Shown here piece by piece: positions 18,466-28,049 of a stretch of 64,000 nucleotides of DNA (positions are counted from its first letter, which is position 1; each line of letters opens with the position of its first letter). The position numbers and the translations under genes are program-made. The notes beneath the pieces were generated by a model. The model was not told the origin of the DNA, searched no databases, and saw only the letters and a program-made list of their open reading frames with translations. The DNA comes from Paenibacillus sp. RC67 (GTDB taxonomy: Bacteria > Bacillota > Bacilli > Paenibacillales > NBRC-103111): contig NZ_CP125098.1 of NCBI RefSeq assembly GCF_030020805.1, positions 4,859,501 to 4,923,500 of the forward strand, in the 5' to 3' direction.

Positions 18466-19539
18466 CTAGCTTGTAATTTGAGGCACCTTCCGATTGTACA
18501 TCTCGGACAACAAGATTAAGGTCAACCCTTGCCCATACAATGCGGAAATGATCGGAATTCGGTTATAGGCTTCTATGGTCTCCATGATAGGTGTTCCTCC
18601 CGAAACTCCATCTACCCGACCGTCATCCTGAATTTGTCCGAGTACCGCTTTGCAGGTAAGTACTACCCGATTGGTATAAGACGGGTCAAGCATGCCCGTG
18701 CGGACAGAATGGAGAATACCTGCGGCAATTCCTGCGCTGCCAGATGTTTCTTGATAGAAGGAGTTCTGATCCATAACGGTATGCCACAAACCATTGGCTC
18801 CGCAATAGCTGAGTACTCCGTCTACCAATGCGCGATATCGCTCCATTAAGTCGCTCGGAATATCGATGATATTCTTCAGCTCTTCCACGATCATCGGAAG
18901 TCCGATCACAACCCATGCATTGGCACGAGTCCACTTCGCTGAGGACATATGGTTGCCTTCAATACAGTTCCATCCGTGGAATAAAACACCTGATTCCGGC
19001 TGCTGGAGCAGCTTAAAATGAATTTCCGTCTGAGCTAAAGCCTCCTGTGCGTACTCTTTACGTCCAGTCAATGCGGCAAGTCTTGACAGAAACAATACGG
19101 CCATGAAGATCGTATCCGCCCACACCTGCTCGGGGAAGCTCGCCTTCTCCGTGACCGTATGTTCAAAAGCCCCTTCACGGGTCCTTGGAGCCGTATGCAG
19201 CATCCAGTCTCCAATGCTAACAGCCTCTTCAAGGAAATACGGGTTATTCGTTCTTCGATACAATTCCGGGAACACCGCGTATGGCGCCATGGAGTTGATA
19301 ACCTTTGCTTGTGCCGCTTTGTCCTTATTACGTTCTACCCAAGACTCCAAAAATTGCAAAGCCTGTGCATCTCCGGTCATCTCAAAATAATGCAAAACCG
19401 AGATGATCCCCACTCCTGGGGTCCAGTCCCACTGGTGAATATCCATACCCCAATCGCCGGATTTAGAGGATGTAGTGTAGTTGTATACTTTCTGTAGCAC
19501 CTGTTGAATTTCCATTTTGTCTAATTCCATCGCCAGCAA
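18466..19539 (-). CDS. GH88/GH105 unsaturated uronyl hydrolase (YteR-like)
   Basis: The protein has WDWTPGVGIISVLHYFE, SFPEQVWADTIFMAVLF (Asp142 at the position of the catalytic acid in YteR-type enzymes), LFHGWNCIEGN and AKWTRANAWVVIGLP, all conserved in GH88/GH105. Such enzymes remove the 4,5-unsaturated uronic acid that lyases leave on oligosaccharide ends. At 357 residues it is near the family length and has no signal peptide. The start chosen is TTG 19539, which lies 7 bases after GGAGG; the longer frame to 19581 lacks a ribosome binding site and would cover a cre-like sequence (19567-19580). It is the first gene of a three-gene operon with the two toroid proteins. Confidence 0.8.
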   Translation of the reverse strand: MLAMELDKMEIQQVLQKVYNYTTSSKSGDWGMDIHQWDWTPGVGIISVLHYFEMTGDAQALQFLESWVERNKDKAAQAKVINSMAPYAVFPELYRRTNNPYFLEEAVSIGDWMLHTAPRTREGAFEHTVTEKASFPEQVWADTIFMAVLFLSRLAALTGRKEYAQEALAQTEIHFKLLQQPESGVLFHGWNCIEGNHMSSAKWTRANAWVVIGLPMIVEELKNIIDIPSDLMERYRALVDGVLSYCGANGLWHTVMDQNSFYQETSGSAGIAAGILHSVRTGMLDPSYTNRVVLTCKAVLGQIQDDGRVDGVSGGTPIMETIEAYNRIPIISALYGQGLTLILLSEMYNRKVPQITS

Positions 19540-19661
19540 ATGGTTACCTCCGCTCATTCTTTTGTTAGAAAGCGATTCCATAAATCTGATCTTATTATAA
19601 AGGTTTCACACTTCAGCTTCTTCCACTACATTGTGCAAATTTATAATTATATTGCTGTTTA

Positions 19662-19691
19662 TAAAACGTGTTATAAAAAAATTTAAAACGT
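19662..19691. promoter_or_regulatory. Direct repeats between GH88/105 gene and AraC gene
   Basis: TAAAACGT occurs at 19662-19669 and 19684-19691, 22 bases apart, or two helical turns on one face of the DNA. Direct half-sites with this spacing are typical for AraC-family proteins, and the divergent AraC gene starts 80 bases away. Confidence 0.35.
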
Positions 19692-19774
19692 TAATATAAC
19701 TGGATTGTTTTTTTTCACCAGACGAAGTACATTATATTGTAGATCCATATGCACTTTGGCAAGAAGGGGGAACG

Positions 19775-20653
19775 GTGGATATGATACCGAACCAAGTCAG
19801 ACGTACAGACGACTTTGTTAATAACAAATTTAACGATATGCCTATTTCGATGAAATACCTTGAAACCGAAAACCATTTCTACATGGACTTTCATTCCCAT
19901 CAAGGATTTGAAATTTACTTTTTCATAGAAGGTAACGGTTGTTTTCTTATAGAGGATCACATTTACCCTCTCGAGGGGATGGATCTCATCTTTATTTGCC
20001 CTAATGAATCCCATAAGAGCTCACCTAATCTGGATATCCCGAATACGAGGAGCGTGCTGCACTTCCTTCCCGAGCTGCTGGATCAGCAAACCAGAGAGGC
20101 TCTTCTGGAAATATTTCGTCAAGGACTAAAGTATCGGCATCTAAGGCTCGACAGCAGCAGACTGGATCGTTTTCATTATTTATGGAACCGCCTTCATGAC
20201 AATTATGCACACAGACCCGACGATTTTTTGTTATCCATCCGGATCTATTTAAGCGAGCTTCTTCTAGAGATTAGGCACTATATGTTCCAAGCCTCTGCCC
20301 TGCAGGCAGATCAGGTGGACCGAAGCTCGATTAATCCGAAGATTGAACAGGCAATTCAATATATTTCCAATAGCTATTCTGAAAATTTAACTTTAGATAA
20401 AATCGCGGCGGAGCTGTTTCTTAACCGGTATTATTTATGTCATTTGTTTAAAAAAACGTTAGGCATTACGATTTCTGATTTCCTGCTTCAGACTCGCTTT
20501 CACCATGCGAAGCAGCTATTGATACATACTCAAATGCCCGTATCTGAAGTGTCCGATAAAGTTGGTTTCAACAGTCTTTCCTATTTTACAAAAGCGTTTC
20601 GAACCTACACCGGACTTACACCGCGCGATTATAGAAAAAATAATGCCAATTAA
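19775..20653 (+). CDS. AraC-family transcriptional regulator
   Basis: The 292-residue protein has an N-terminal cupin-like sensor (HFYMDFHSHQGFEIYFFIEG, then FLIEDHIYPLEGMDLIFI) and a C-terminal double helix-turn-helix (LDKIAAELFLNRYYLCHLFK and VSEVSDKVGFNSLSYFTKAF). Sugar-sensing AraC activators have this layout. It is divergent from the GH88/105 operon and probably controls it. The start is GTG 19775 or ATG 19781, both after AAGGGGG. Confidence 0.85.
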   Translation: MDMIPNQVRRTDDFVNNKFNDMPISMKYLETENHFYMDFHSHQGFEIYFFIEGNGCFLIEDHIYPLEGMDLIFICPNESHKSSPNLDIPNTRSVLHFLPELLDQQTREALLEIFRQGLKYRHLRLDSSRLDRFHYLWNRLHDNYAHRPDDFLLSIRIYLSELLLEIRHYMFQASALQADQVDRSSINPKIEQAIQYISNSYSENLTLDKIAAELFLNRYYLCHLFKKTLGITISDFLLQTRFHHAKQLLIHTQMPVSEVSDKVGFNSLSYFTKAFRTYTGLTPRDYRKNNAN

Positions 20654-20659
20654 TCGAAA

Positions 20660-20687
20660 AGGGCGGCCCTCGGATAAGGACTGCCCT
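20660..20687. terminator. Bidirectional terminator between convergent genes
   Basis: AGGGC and GCCCT form the outer stem, with further pairing inside (GGCCC/GGACT, imperfect). It separates the AraC gene from the leftward solute-binding protein gene. Confidence 0.5.
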
Positions 20688-20723
20688 CTACATTGTTCTA
20701 GGAATCTAAGCGCTCTCAATTGG

Positions 20724-22034
20724 TTATTTATTCGCCTCTGAAGCCAATATTTGATTGGCCTTTTCTTCTGCAGACCGCAATGCCGTATTGATATCCTGGT
20801 TCAAAGCAACCCCTACTGCATCGTTGTACGTTTTCTCCACCAAAGAATCATACTTGGATTTGAACGGTACGGAAGCAAATTTATTCGTGAACACCGCTTT
20901 CAGGTTCTTGCTTTTAAACTTGCTGTCCTGACCAAACGCTTTCTTGACTGCATCGTTGTTTAATACCGGCATAATCCCTTTCTTTGACAGCTTCATCTGA
21001 ACTTCTTCCGAGACCAAATACTTCACAATCTCCGTAGCTTCATCCTTGTGCTTACTTGTCGAGGTTACACTGAAAAAGGTTGGGTACGGCTGGGAGCCAA
21101 CGCCGGGCATGTCCTTGAATGTAGGGATAGGAACCATATCCCAATTGAGCGTTTCATACTCCTTATTAATAAACATGGCAGAAGATAAATACATGAACAT
21201 CGCCGCTTCCTGCGTGAGGAAATTCGGCATACGGTTATTTTTGCTTGTAAATGCGTCGAGCCCAGATGCCTTGTACGGAGTCAGGAAGGCCGTTTCATAA
21301 TATTTCCGCCAGTTGTCACTAGTGATAGCCGATTTGAGTCCATCCTGCTTCAGGTAAGGCTGAGACAGCTGATTCATCCGCAGCGCATGGTTAGCCGAGG
21401 TCGTATACCCGACATATACATTGCTGTCATCAGTTCTGCCAAGCTTCTTGGACAGCTCGTTTAACTCGTCCCAGGTCATTTGCTCCTTAGGATAGCTCAC
21501 TCCGAATTTATCGAATAAATCCTTGTTATAGTACATCACCAAGTTATTGTTGAATACGGGCACTCCCCACATTTCTTTGCCGCCCGAAGCGATTTTGGCA
21601 GCTTCCACCGTCACCGGCTCCAAGCTCCCTAAGTCAAGGTTATGCTTCTTGATCAAATCGGTCATATCCATTTGCAGCTGATAGTTTTGTACGGTGCTGA
21701 AGATCCCGATGGAGTCAAAATAAAGGTCAATTTGCTGCCCTGCGGTTATCATCTCTTGAATAGACGGTCCCTCTTTCTTCCAAGGAAGATACGTCAGCTT
21801 CACGTTCGGATATTTGGCGGCAATCAAATCCTGGAAACGATCATTGAAGCTTTCGACGGAGTCACCACTTGCCGACACGATGAATAATTCAATGGGTTCT
21901 GTCCCCATTTTGAACGCTGCGGGAGCTGCAGAGTCCTTGACACCCACACTAGGTTTATCACCGCCGCTGCATGCTGTTATAGAAACCAGCAAAATAGATG
22001 GAACCAACAAGTGCAGTATGTTCTTTCTTCTCAT
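20724..22034 (-). CDS. Sugar ABC-transporter solute-binding lipoprotein
   Basis: The 436-residue protein starts with a lipoprotein signal ending SILLVSITAC (C22) and continues as a family 1 extracellular solute-binding protein: IELFIVSASG, TYLPWKKEG, PVFNNNLVMYYNKDLFDKFG and MTWDELNELSKKLG. It would be anchored outside the membrane and deliver oligosaccharides to a permease. No permease or ATPase gene is adjacent. It lies between two AraC genes and next to the uronyl-hydrolase operon, so acidic oligosaccharides are likely ligands. GGAGG stands 9 bases before the ATG, and a cre-like site lies 66 bases before it. Confidence 0.85.
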   Translation of the reverse strand: MRRKNILHLLVPSILLVSITACSGGDKPSVGVKDSAAPAAFKMGTEPIELFIVSASGDSVESFNDRFQDLIAAKYPNVKLTYLPWKKEGPSIQEMITAGQQIDLYFDSIGIFSTVQNYQLQMDMTDLIKKHNLDLGSLEPVTVEAAKIASGGKEMWGVPVFNNNLVMYYNKDLFDKFGVSYPKEQMTWDELNELSKKLGRTDDSNVYVGYTTSANHALRMNQLSQPYLKQDGLKSAITSDNWRKYYETAFLTPYKASGLDAFTSKNNRMPNFLTQEAAMFMYLSSAMFINKEYETLNWDMVPIPTFKDMPGVGSQPYPTFFSVTSTSKHKDEATEIVKYLVSEEVQMKLSKKGIMPVLNNDAVKKAFGQDSKFKSKNLKAVFTNKFASVPFKSKYDSLVEKTYNDAVGVALNQDINTALRSAEEKANQILASEANK

Positions 22035-22099
22035 CCTTATCTTCCTCCTACAATCTCATCTTCCATGTATCGCCGCCTATGAAGTCATTCCTCACCTAA

Positions 22100-22113
22100 A
22101 GATAGCGCTTACA
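22100..22113 (-). promoter_or_regulatory. cre-like / LacI-family operator
   Basis: The minus strand reads TGTAAGCGCTATCT, one mismatch from TGWNANCGNTNWCA. It stands 66 bases before the start of the solute-binding protein gene. Confidence 0.55.
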
Positions 22114-22172
22114 ATATTAATCTCATTATAGGGAATTCAATTTATTTCCAGTAGTACAATACTAGGATTAAA

Positions 22173-22195
22173 TCGTCGAATCCTAACCTATTAAT
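22173..22195. promoter_or_regulatory. Inverted repeat TAGGATT-N9-AATCCTA
   Basis: Seven-base arms match perfectly across 9 bases, between the divergent solute-binding protein and AraC genes. It may be a binding site for that AraC protein or another regulator. Confidence 0.35.
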
Positions 22196-22377
22196 GCTAT
22201 TCTGATATTTATTGCCTCCTCCTTCCGATATTCTTGATGTCACCTTATTACCTCGATATATACAGTTTCCTTTTGTTTTATCGTATACTAGCTGTAAGCA
22301 AAACAACCTCACGAGCTGCCCCTTATGCATACGATTAAATCGTTCATTCTTAACATGAAAGGTGAAAGGTGATCCTC

Positions 22378-23238
22378 ATGCTGCCCTTTATTTTGTCCAA
22401 CGCTAATCCGCAGCAAAATCCCCCTCCTCTCTACATTTACTGCATAGGCTATCATGAACAAAAGGCAACGTCCCGGATGACCGGCTTCCCTGTGTATCAG
22501 CTCTTTTTCACGCGTAAAGGAAGCGGAATTTTTCGTATCCTAGGGCACAAGGATATTCTCATGACAGAAGGGACAGTGCTTTTGTTAGGTGAAGGCGCTC
22601 CGCACGAATATTTCCCCGTTAATAAGGACGAGGGATGGGAGCTTGGTTTCATCGGCTTTCAGGGGGAGGCTTCACGCAGTGTTGCGGAGGTGGCGGGTGT
22701 AAATAGGAGCGTAATGATCCATAAGGAAGAGTTTGAGCCTATGTGGGCTGAGCTTATCCAGCTGTGGCATTTAATCAACGACGCTATACCAGAAGGTGCC
22801 TGGGAAGCATCGCGACGCTTGTATGGGATTCTGCTAGCCTTTCAAAAAAATAGGACTACGGACGGTCGGCAGGAGGAGCTGCGTTCTCGGGAGCAATCGA
22901 ATAAAGCGTTAAAACATGCGATTCACATTCTTCAGGAGCATTATAACGAAGATCTGCATTTGGCAAATGTTGCTCGCGCCGTTGGCTATTCCGTGCAGCA
23001 CTTTCACCGGCTGTTCTTGAACGCATACGGTTTGACGCCGAATCGTTATCTGCAAATGGTCCGTTTGCGAAGAGCGCTGCAAATATTCCAGCACGATCCC
23101 GGTATGGCTATAGATGAGGTTGCTGGACAAGTCGGGATGGAAACAAGCTACTTCATCAAGGTGTTCAAAAAAATTTACGGGACCACACCAAAACAGTATG
23201 TCATACGATATGTTGGAAAAAATGACACTGTGGAATAG
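22378..23238 (+). CDS. AraC-family transcriptional regulator
   Basis: The 286-residue protein has an N-terminal AraC-binding cupin (GFPVYQLFFTRKGSGIF, VLLLGEGAPHEYFP) and a C-terminal DNA-binding domain (LANVARAVGYSVQHFHRLFL, IDEVAGQVGMETSYFIKVFK, GTTPKQY). ATG 22378 follows AAAGGTGA by 6 bases; a GTG start three codons earlier is possible. It is divergent from the solute-binding protein gene and is a likely regulator of it. Confidence 0.85.
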   Translation: MLPFILSNANPQQNPPPLYIYCIGYHEQKATSRMTGFPVYQLFFTRKGSGIFRILGHKDILMTEGTVLLLGEGAPHEYFPVNKDEGWELGFIGFQGEASRSVAEVAGVNRSVMIHKEEFEPMWAELIQLWHLINDAIPEGAWEASRRLYGILLAFQKNRTTDGRQEELRSREQSNKALKHAIHILQEHYNEDLHLANVARAVGYSVQHFHRLFLNAYGLTPNRYLQMVRLRRALQIFQHDPGMAIDEVAGQVGMETSYFIKVFKKIYGTTPKQYVIRYVGKNDTVE

Positions 23239-23262
23239 GCTGCACAAGTGGATTGGGCAGAA

Positions 23263-23294
23263 AAACAGCCTGACCGTTGCCGGCCAAGCTGTTT
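23263..23294. terminator. Bidirectional terminator
   Basis: AAACAGC pairs with GCTGTTT, with inner TG/CA and CCG/CGG pairing. It lies between the AraC gene and the end of the cyd operon. Confidence 0.65.
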
Positions 23295-23325
23295 AAACAA
23301 CATCCCCCACGTTGTAGGTATTAGC

Positions 23326-26300
23326 TTAATTGAACAGGTGTGCATTATGCTCCGGGAACTCGGGCTCATGAAGCCCGGCAAAAAGACATTCCTTCTCTTT
23401 TTCCAGCTGCCATAGACGATAATAGTACCCTTCCAAGCGCAGTAGTTCCTTATGAGTCCCGCGCTCTTGAACTTCCCCGTGATGCATGACAATAATTTCG
23501 TCCATTTGATCGAGTCCGGTTAGCTTGTGTGTAATCCAAACAACCGCCTTTTGCTTCCAAATCGGTTCCAGATTGCTCATGAACGCCCGCTCGGTCAATA
23601 CGTCCAGACCCGTAACGGGTTCATCCAGCAGAAGCGCCGGTGTTTGTCGCAATAGTGCACGTGCAAGCGCCAACCGCTGCCGCTCGCCACCCGAAAGCAG
23701 ATCGCCCCGCTCACCGATTACCGTATCGTAGCCTTGAGGCAAATTCATGATCGTATCATCTATCAACGCGATTCGTGCAGCCTGCCGCAGCTGTTCATAC
23801 GTCGCTTCTGGGCAACCGAGCCTAAGATTAGCGGCTACCGACGCGTTAAATAGATGAACCTCCTGTGAAACAACCGCAAACTGAGAACGGATGAACGTCT
23901 CCGGAAGCTCATGAAGCTCCTGGCCGTTCATACGAATCGAGCCTTCCGTACAATGACGGAGTCCTAGCAGCAGCTGCAGCAGCGTGCTTTTGCCAGCACC
24001 GCTCTCTCCCACAACAGCGATTCGTCGGCCTAGCTTTAAGGTTAAAGACAAGCTGTGAAGCGCGTAACCTCTCCCCTGTTCATATTGGAAAGATACGTTG
24101 TCGACTTCCACTTCCCACGCTTTTGAATCTGTATGCGCCATTTTATTAGCCGCCAATGAACGACTTTCCGATTCATGAACCGTCATAGCCTTATTCTCGT
24201 CAACCAATCGAAATAATCGTCCGGCAGCTGCTGCTGTATGGCCCAGCTGTTGGAAGGCAGCCGGAAGCGGTATAACCGCTTCAAAGCAAGCTAGCGTCAT
24301 CAGGATAAGCGCTGGAATGTACACTGGCTCCAACTGACCCGCGCTGACGAAATGGACAGCAGCCAGCAGCACCAGCCACATGCTCCCATGGGCAGCACCC
24401 AGCATCATTCCGTTCACCATGGCATTGACCTTATTCGAACGGGTCTGGTTGATATTTACTTGCAATTGCTGCTGCTGTATAGCTGTTAATCTATTCTGTG
24501 CTTGCCCGAAGACGAGAAGATCCTTCATGCCCATGAGCAGATCGCCCGTTTGCGCATACATTAGAGATTGCTGGCGGGCAATGGCTTTGCCCGGTTCCTT
24601 GCCCAGCTTGGCGCTAAGCCATGGCAGGCCAACGCCGGATAGCGCCAGCATCGCCAGAAGAATCAGCCCCAGCTGTACTTGATGCACAGCGAGCAGGAAG
24701 CATCCCAGCGCTCCGGTTACACCTGCGATGAGCGGAGGCGCCAGGACGCGCAAATACATATGCTGTAGCTGCTCTACATCACTGAGCAGCGATTGGAGCA
24801 GCTCGCCACTGCGTCTTTGTTCTAGCAGCCTAACACCCATTGGCTCCATGCTTTCGTACAGCCATACCCGCACTCTATGCAAAATGCGGAAGGTCAGATC
24901 ATGTGACACAAGCCGTTCCAGGTAACGGAACGCTCCGCGCGACAAGCCGAAGAACCGGACTCCAACGATTGGTACCCACAGCAGCAGCACGGATTCCGGG
25001 CGCAAGGCTGCACTGGCAATCAGATAACCTGATGTGCCCATCAGACCAATGCTTGCGGCTATAGTCAAGCAGCCTAACAACACCGCTGCAAGCATCCTTC
25101 CCCGATAGGGGCGCAGGAATGCCAGAACACGGAGCAGGACACCTCGATCACCTGATGGCTGATTGGTCTCCTCTTCATACGGAACCGTATTGCCATTTAA
25201 AGACTTATCTTCTTCCTTTCGGACTGAAGACGCGCATTCTGAAGTAGGCTCAATGAAGCTGTGCCCGACCTGATCCTGTTCTAAAGCCAGCATCATGCGT
25301 GCATACATCCCTCCGGCAGCCTGCAGCTCGGCAGGCGTGCCCATCTCGACGATGTTCCCTTGGTTCATCACGATGATGCGATCCGCATGCTGCACTGTCT
25401 CCAACCGATGGGCAACCGTTATGGACATTCTGCTCTCCAGGTGCAAATCCAAGCCTTTCCGCACAACAGCGTCGTGCCATAAGTCCAATCCGGACGTAGG
25501 TTCATCCAGCAGCAGGAGCGGCGCGTCCTTCAGAAACGCTCTTGCAATCGCTATTCTTTGAATCTGTCCCCCTGACAAAGGAACGGATTCACCCATCATG
25601 GTATCCAGACCTTCTGGAAGCTGATCCACAAAATCTACTCCTGCCGCTTTCAGCACCGCAGTCATGTGCTCGTCATCCACCTGCCCTGTACAGCCCAAAG
25701 TCAGGTTAGCCCTCAGGGTGCCGTAGTAGAGCTTAGGATTTTGATTTACACTCGATAATTGCTGCCGCCATTGTTCCATCGACAGCGTTGCCAGATTCAC
25801 ACCGTTAACCCATACGCTTCCGCTCGTAGGATGAGCAAATCCTTGCAGCACATCCAACAACGAGCTTTTGCCCGAGCCCGTTGGACCAATGACGGCTATT
25901 CGCTCACCAGGCTCAAGGGTAAAAGTAATTCCGGATAGTGCCGGATTGGATGCCTCATGATAAGTAAGACTAACCTCTCTGAACTCAATACGAAAGCCGC
26001 TTGGCTTAGCCGTAACCTTTAAGTCTTGATGCTGCTTGGAGCCTTCAGGGGCCTCCATTTCCAAAATGCTTATAATGCGCGCCGCAGCAGCCATCCCGTT
26101 GGTACTGGCATGAAACTGCGTGCCGAGTGCCCTTACTGGAGCATAAAACTCTGGAGTCAATAACAGCACAAGAAATGCATGCTCAAAGCCAATATCACCA
26201 CTGATAAGCCGCAGCCCGAGGAATACCGCTACAATAGCGGTACTTAACGTTGCGAACAGCTCCATGACAAAGGAAGATAAGAACGCGAGACGGAGCGTCC

Positions 26301-26997
26301 CCATTGTCGTCTTCCTGTACTCTTCACTGATAGACGAGATGATACCGATTTGAGCACGACTTCTATTGAACATCTGCAGGGTCGGCAGCCCGCGCAGCAC
26401 ATCCATAAAATGACCGCCGAGCTGACCGAGCCTTTGGAATTGGCGCTGTGCTTTGGATTTGGCCGCCAGGCCTACCAAGATCATAAATACGATGAGCAGC
26501 GGCAGCGTCACCGCCAGCACGACAGCAGATATCCAGTCCAGATTGGCAGCTACACAAAATATAGCGGCAGGAATAAGCATGGATAAGGCCATCTGGGGCA
26601 GATAGCGCGCTAGATAGGCTTCCAATTGCTCCACGCCTTCATACACGGTTCCAAGCAGCTCCCCGCTTCGCTCTCCTTTGGCATAATGGGGCCCGAGCGC
26701 AACCAGCTTGCTCAGCAATTGCTGGCGGAGATCGCTTTTGATGCGCATCGCCATTTGAGAGGAAGCGTAGTCGCTCAACATCTGTACAAGCGCTCTTAAG
26801 AGAATCCATCCGATCAACAGGCCAAACACCGGCAGCAAGGTAGTGACGCCGAGCCCTTCAAGAAACGCTTGATGTACCAGACGGGCTAAGCTGGCGGACT
26901 CCATAATCATAAGCATCCCACCGATGACACTGAATCCGATGCTGATCAGCAAGAGCTGGAATGTTCCCGATACGCGGCCAAGCAGCTTTTTCATCAT
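23326..26997 (-). CDS. cydDC: Fused CydD-CydC thiol-reductant ABC exporter
   Basis: One 1223-residue chain carries two complete ABC half-transporters. The first (about 1-570) has six membrane helices, Walker A GPTGSGKSSLL, signature LSGGQIQR and Walker B LLLLDEPTSGLD, and is CydD-like. The second (about 625-1205) has a second membrane domain, then Walker A VGESGAGKSTLL, LSGGERQR and ALLLDEPVTGLD, and is CydC-like. In E. coli CydDC exports glutathione and cysteine and is needed to assemble cytochrome bd. Bacillus subtilis has separate cydC and cydD, so the fusion is a lineage feature. The start is one base after the cydB stop, implying translational coupling. Confidence 0.92.
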   Translation of the reverse strand: MMKKLLGRVSGTFQLLLISIGFSVIGGMLMIMESASLARLVHQAFLEGLGVTTLLPVFGLLIGWILLRALVQMLSDYASSQMAMRIKSDLRQQLLSKLVALGPHYAKGERSGELLGTVYEGVEQLEAYLARYLPQMALSMLIPAAIFCVAANLDWISAVVLAVTLPLLIVFMILVGLAAKSKAQRQFQRLGQLGGHFMDVLRGLPTLQMFNRSRAQIGIISSISEEYRKTTMGTLRLAFLSSFVMELFATLSTAIVAVFLGLRLISGDIGFEHAFLVLLLTPEFYAPVRALGTQFHASTNGMAAAARIISILEMEAPEGSKQHQDLKVTAKPSGFRIEFREVSLTYHEASNPALSGITFTLEPGERIAVIGPTGSGKSSLLDVLQGFAHPTSGSVWVNGVNLATLSMEQWRQQLSSVNQNPKLYYGTLRANLTLGCTGQVDDEHMTAVLKAAGVDFVDQLPEGLDTMMGESVPLSGGQIQRIAIARAFLKDAPLLLLDEPTSGLDLWHDAVVRKGLDLHLESRMSITVAHRLETVQHADRIIVMNQGNIVEMGTPAELQAAGGMYARMMLALEQDQVGHSFIEPTSECASSVRKEEDKSLNGNTVPYEEETNQPSGDRGVLLRVLAFLRPYRGRMLAAVLLGCLTIAASIGLMGTSGYLIASAALRPESVLLLWVPIVGVRFFGLSRGAFRYLERLVSHDLTFRILHRVRVWLYESMEPMGVRLLEQRRSGELLQSLLSDVEQLQHMYLRVLAPPLIAGVTGALGCFLLAVHQVQLGLILLAMLALSGVGLPWLSAKLGKEPGKAIARQQSLMYAQTGDLLMGMKDLLVFGQAQNRLTAIQQQQLQVNINQTRSNKVNAMVNGMMLGAAHGSMWLVLLAAVHFVSAGQLEPVYIPALILMTLACFEAVIPLPAAFQQLGHTAAAAGRLFRLVDENKAMTVHESESRSLAANKMAHTDSKAWEVEVDNVSFQYEQGRGYALHSLSLTLKLGRRIAVVGESGAGKSTLLQLLLGLRHCTEGSIRMNGQELHELPETFIRSQFAVVSQEVHLFNASVAANLRLGCPEATYEQLRQAARIALIDDTIMNLPQGYDTVIGERGDLLSGGERQRLALARALLRQTPALLLDEPVTGLDVLTERAFMSNLEPIWKQKAVVWITHKLTGLDQMDEIIVMHHGEVQERGTHKELLRLEGYYYRLWQLEKEKECLFAGLHEPEFPEHNAHLFN

Positions 26998-26998
26998 A

Positions 26999-28009
26999 TC
27001 AGTAGTCCAAATGATCCTTGACGCTCACCCGTTTGCGGAATACCCAATATGTCCAAGCTTGATAAGCAATGACAATGGGTACCGTCGTGAGAGCAATCAC
27101 GGTCATAACCTTCAGCGTGTATTCGTTCGATGCCGAATTGTAAATAGTCAGGGTCCACTCCGGATTCAGTGATGAAATCATCACCCGAGGGAACAAGGAC
27201 ATGAAAACCGTAATGGTAGACAGGACGATGGTTAATCCGGTCATGACGAACGCCCAGCCATCTCGATCTGCTTTCAGGAAGAAATGTACAGACAATAATG
27301 TGAAGCCTGCCGTTAGAGGCACCATGCCAGGGATGATGCCGTCGCGGGTAAACATATCGGTCTGAAAATAACTTAGAAAAACGAAGATTAGCAGCATGAT
27401 GCTTGCCCACGCTCCAAAGCGGTTAGCTGCTCTACGAGCACGATCCCGCAGCTCTCCTTCGGTTTTAAGCGAAAGATACAGTGACCCATGCAGCAAAAAG
27501 AGCAGTACAATGCTAATTCCTGCCGTAACGGAGTATACGGAAATCAGATCCCAGAAAGAGCCTACATAATTTTTCTTGGCGTCAATAGGTACGCCTTTCA
27601 TTAAGTTTGCCAACGCCACACCCCATAATAGGGGCGGAAGCAGGCTTCCCCCAAAAATGATACCATCCCACATCTTGCGCCATTTCGGGTTCGGCAGCTT
27701 GCTGCGGAATTCAAATGCCACGCCTCGGCCAATCAAGGCCAGAAGCATAAGGAATAGCGCCATATAGAACCCGCTGAACAAGGTGGCATACCATTCCGGA
27801 AACGCGGCAAACATCGCTCCTCCCGCCGTTATGAGCCATACTTCATTGCCGTCCCAGACAGGCCCGATAGTGTTGATAAGCACACGCCGTTCCGTATCGG
27901 TACGCCCGAGAAACGGAGTCAGCATGCCCACACCGAAGTCGAATCCTTCGAGAAAGAAAAATCCGACGAACAGTACGGTAATCAGAATAAACCATAAGGT
28001 TTCCAGCAT
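26999..28009 (-). CDS. cydB: Cytochrome bd ubiquinol oxidase subunit II
   Basis: The 336-residue protein begins LWFILITVLFVGFFFLEGFDFGVGML, the CydB signature, followed by GPVWDGNEVWLITAGGAMFAAFP split across a helix, and eight to nine membrane helices in all. It pairs with CydA to form the quinol oxidase that reduces oxygen at low concentrations. It is the second gene of the operon, 40 bases after cydA. Confidence 0.95.
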   Translation of the reverse strand: MLETLWFILITVLFVGFFFLEGFDFGVGMLTPFLGRTDTERRVLINTIGPVWDGNEVWLITAGGAMFAAFPEWYATLFSGFYMALFLMLLALIGRGVAFEFRSKLPNPKWRKMWDGIIFGGSLLPPLLWGVALANLMKGVPIDAKKNYVGSFWDLISVYSVTAGISIVLLFLLHGSLYLSLKTEGELRDRARRAANRFGAWASIMLLIFVFLSYFQTDMFTRDGIIPGMVPLTAGFTLLSVHFFLKADRDGWAFVMTGLTIVLSTITVFMSLFPRVMISSLNPEWTLTIYNSASNEYTLKVMTVIALTTVPIVIAYQAWTYWVFRKRVSVKDHLDY

Positions 28010-28049
28010 ATTCGTTCGCCTCGCTTTCTAATTCATTGCCCCGACACTC

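Larger units (their letters stand above)
22035..22368. other. Divergent intergenic region with two candidate operators
   Basis: The region separates the leftward binding-protein gene from the rightward AraC gene. It holds the cre-like site 22100-22113 and an inverted repeat at 22173-22195. No open frame of interest was found. Confidence 0.5.

Noticed and set aside
19682..19698. Possible fourth TTAACGTTAA-type palindrome
   Set aside because: Only AACGTT is symmetric here; the flanks do not match, so it was not counted with the three perfect sites.
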